Part shown: positions 5,771 through 7,194 of the stretch, piece by piece
Layout of the letters: every line of letters begins with the position of its first letter
Position numbering within the stretch: the first letter of the stretch is position 1
Program-made: the position numbers and the translations under genes
The notes under the pieces: model-generated
Databases searched by the model: none
Seen by the model: the letters and a program-made list of their open reading frames with translations, nothing else
Told to the model about the DNA's origin: nothing
Origin: Muellerivita sp035541195
GTDB taxonomy: Bacteria > Oederibacteriota > Muellerivitia > Muellerivitales > Muellerivitaceae
Direction: 5' to 3'
Assembly (NCBI GenBank): GCA_035541195.1
Contig: DATKNU010000136.1
Coordinates: forward strand, 1 to 7,194
Length of the DNA: 7,194 bases

Positions 5771-6532
5771 TCAGTGGTTCTTTCGGGCGGCCCTTGGCTT
5801 GGAAAAAAAGAGGCAGGCGAGGATGAAGCCCAGCAACACCGCGGTGGCCGAATAGCGGCTCAAGGCCAACCCGCCATTGGCGATCGGCTTGTCCAGGAAA
5901 TCGCCCAGGACCGCCCCCAAGGGCCGGGTCAAGATGAAGGCCGACCAAAAAAGAAAGGTCCGGGAAATCCCGGTTTTGAAATAAAGGAGGGCCAGGACCG
6001 CCAAGAGCAGGGAAAAGAGGCCGCCAGCCCCCAGATAGCCGAAGCCCGCCGTGTCGGCGGTCCAATCCCCCAAGGCCGTTCCCAAGGTCTGGGAAAACAT
6101 GATCGTCACCCAGTAAAACATCTCCGACCGGGGGGACTTCACGCTGTCCACCGCGACCGTGCCCATGGCGCGGTGCCAGGTGAAAAGCGACGCCAGCAAC
6201 AGGCCCAGAAGGAGCGAGGACCCGCCCGCGTAGCCGATGCCCAACGACCGGTCGGCGTAATCCGCCAGGGTGGTTCCCACGGTCGTGGTGGCGATGATCG
6301 TGAACCAATAAATGAAGGGATGGAATCGGGCCGCCTTGATCTGGACGGCCACCGCCACCAGGAAAAGGACGGCAAAAATGGCCGTCCCCACCAAGTAGCC
6401 CAGGTTCAAGGACATTGAAACGCTGTCGCCCCCCGTTTCCCCCAGGGTGGTGGCGGCGATCTTCATGATCCAAAAAAGGAGCGTGACTTCCGGGACTTTG
6501 CTCCAGGCGCCTTCGCCCTTGGTTTTTTTCAC
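5771..6532 (-). CDS. DUF347/COG4705 membrane protein with four internal repeats
   Basis: An integral inner-membrane protein of 253 residues if translated from GTG 6532. It carries four copies of the DUF347 repeat, each an aromatic pair followed by a T-x-G-x-x-x-x-D core: FW20-21 with TTLGETGGD (28-36); YW75-76 with TTTVGTTLAD (82-91); YW140-141 with TLGTALGD (149-156); FW195-196 with RPLGAVLGD (203-211). The repeats alternate with long hydrophobic helices, giving about eight membrane segments. Conserved acidic and Thr residues within membrane helices suggest ion or metal handling, but I know of no proven function and assign none. Start is uncertain. No ATG precedes the first repeat; GTG 6532 gives a family-like N-terminus (VKKTKGEGAWSKVPEVTLLFW), while a TTG at 6574-6572 overlaps the stop of the upstream gene as TTGA. 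The open frame continues to 7186, but that part is a shadow of the TMEM175 gene. Probably co-transcribed with the TMEM175 homologue. Confidence 0.85.
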   Translation of the reverse strand: MKKTKGEGAWSKVPEVTLLFWIMKIAATTLGETGGDSVSMSLNLGYLVGTAIFAVLFLVAVAVQIKAARFHPFIYWFTIIATTTVGTTLADYADRSLGIGYAGGSSLLLGLLLASLFTWHRAMGTVAVDSVKSPRSEMFYWVTIMFSQTLGTALGDWTADTAGFGYLGAGGLFSLLLAVLALLYFKTGISRTFLFWSAFILTRPLGAVLGDFLDKPIANGGLALSRYSATAVLLGFILACLFFSKPRAARKNH

Positions 6533-6570
6533 GGGGGATCCAATCGCGTTTATTTTAAGGCCGCGGGCTT

Positions 6571-7149
6571 TCAATTCCCGCCCAACCGGGACTCGATCCG
6601 GGTATCCGGAACCAACCAGATCAGGGCCACCGCCACGTAAAGGGACCAGGCGATCCAAGTGGCGGCGAAGGCCAGGGGAATGGCGGCGGCGTAACAGGCC
6701 AGGCTCAAGAAACCTTTGAAGTCGTTCCCCACCGCCTGGGCCAATCGGGAGCCGGCCCCCTCGGCCCGGATGAGGGAGCGCAGCAGGAGCGTGTAACCCA
6801 CCGCCGCCATCAAAAGCACCACCCCATAAAGCGCCGTGGGGACGGGCGCGAAGTGGTTTTCCCCCATCCAACCGGTCACGAAGGGGATGAGCGAAAGCCA
6901 GAAAAGCAGGTGCAGGTTCGCCCAAAGCACCTTCCCATTGATCCGGGAGGCCGCGTGGAGCATGTGGTGGTGGTTGTTCCAATAGATGCCCAAGAAAACG
7001 AAGCTGAGGATGTAGGTCAGGAAGACCGGGAGCACCGGCTTCAGCGCCGCCAAATCCCCGCTTCCGGGGACCTTGAGGTCCAAAACCAGGATGGTGATGA
7101 GGATGGCGATGACGCCGTCGCTGAAGGCTTCCAGGCGGGATTTGTTCAT
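6571..7149 (-). CDS. TMEM175-family (DUF1211) potassium channel homologue
   Basis: A 192-residue inner-membrane protein with about six hydrophobic helices, the size of the single-repeat bacterial TMEM175 proteins, which assemble as tetrameric K+ channels. The diagnostic N-terminal motif is present: R5 followed by F9-S10-D11-G12 in SRLEAFSDGVIAI, leading into an Ile/Leu-lined first helix that forms the pore and gate in the family. A second conserved block, YWNNHHHMLH (residues 56-65), follows helix 2. Start chosen at ATG 7149 because GGGAG lies 8 nt upstream; the in-frame TTG at 7164 lacks that support. The stop overlaps a possible TTG start of the DUF347 gene, or lies 38 nt before its preferred GTG start, so both membrane proteins are likely one transcript. 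The family conducts K+ (and H+ in some members), which would fit a role in ion balance under osmotic stress; selectivity here is not shown by sequence. Confidence 0.9.
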   Translation of the reverse strand: MNKSRLEAFSDGVIAILITILVLDLKVPGSGDLAALKPVLPVFLTYILSFVFLGIYWNNHHHMLHAASRINGKVLWANLHLLFWLSLIPFVTGWMGENHFAPVPTALYGVVLLMAAVGYTLLLRSLIRAEGAGSRLAQAVGNDFKGFLSLACYAAAIPLAFAATWIAWSLYVAVALIWLVPDTRIESRLGGN

Positions 7150-7156
7150 GCTGGGG

Positions 7157-7161
7157 TCTCC
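7157..7161 (-). promoter_or_regulatory. Ribosome binding site (GGGAG) for the TMEM175 homologue
   Basis: On the minus strand GGGAG lies about 8 nt before the ATG at 7149 and selects it over TTG 7164. Only about 35 further bases are visible upstream, in which no convincing promoter was seen. Confidence 0.55.
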
Positions 7162-7194
7162 CAAGGGATGTAAGCGCAGCCATCATCCCAGAAG

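Noticed and set aside
5481..6473. 330-residue minus-strand open frame spanning the DUF347 gene, the promoter gap and the TPR start
   Set aside because: It crosses two real genes out of frame, is compositionally a shadow (Gly/Pro/Arg/His-rich), and matches no family.
6533..7186. In-frame extension of the DUF347 frame to 7186, which would make a 471-residue protein
   Set aside because: It overlaps the TMEM175 gene in another frame, has low-complexity Pro/Gly/Arg/His-rich composition with no recognisable domain, and the TMEM175 frame has clear family motifs and a ribosome binding site.
7150..7194. Short inverted repeats (GGGATG/CATCCC; CTGGG/CCCAG) upstream of the TMEM175 gene, considered as an operator or riboswitch
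   Set aside because: Only 5-6 bp arms, and the window ends before the leader region is complete; not distinguishable from chance.

Overview
The window is a gene-dense stretch of bacterial chromosome, GC-rich and with third codon positions mostly G or C. Shine-Dalgarno sites are clear and there are no introns. No rRNA, tRNA, IS element, CRISPR array or phage gene was seen. Gene content (trehalose synthesis, a TPR/heptosyltransferase-like fusion, a TMEM175-type channel, a DUF347 membrane protein) fits a free-living environmental bacterium, probably with a Gram-negative-type envelope, but the sequence alone does not fix the phylum.

Plus-strand block (1-4014). Four tightly packed genes look like one operon: the 3' part of a GT20 trehalose-6-phosphate synthase (otsA-like, cut by the left window edge); a five-helix membrane protein related to the conserved TM helix found in small MscS-related proteins; a soluble protein I assign to the uncharacterised DUF5752 family; and a GT4 trehalose glycosyltransferase/phosphorylase-like enzyme (treT-like). 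Junctions are a 17-nt gap, an 11-nt overlap and a 4-nt ATGA overlap, each with its own Shine-Dalgarno site. Two different routes into trehalose (UDP-glucose + glucose-6-phosphate; NDP-glucose + glucose) thus sit either side of a channel-like protein and an unknown protein. I read this as an osmotic or desiccation-stress cassette. The unknown protein is an almost perfect tandem duplication of a roughly 115-residue unit, which is the most interesting observation here.

Minus-strand block (7149-4016). Reading leftward: a single-repeat TMEM175-type potassium channel homologue, a DUF347/COG4705 membrane protein with four internal repeats, then after a 99-nt gap holding a good sigma70-like promoter, an eight-TPR protein fused to a GT9/heptosyltransferase-like domain. 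This gene meets the plus-strand operon tail to tail, with one base between the two stop codons. K+ uptake or release and trehalose accumulation are both osmotic responses, so the two blocks may be related in function, but that is inference.

No stretch over 300 bases lacks a gene. The largest gap is 5672-5770. Many long open frames overlap the real genes in other frames; they are by-products of GC-rich codon use and are left out.
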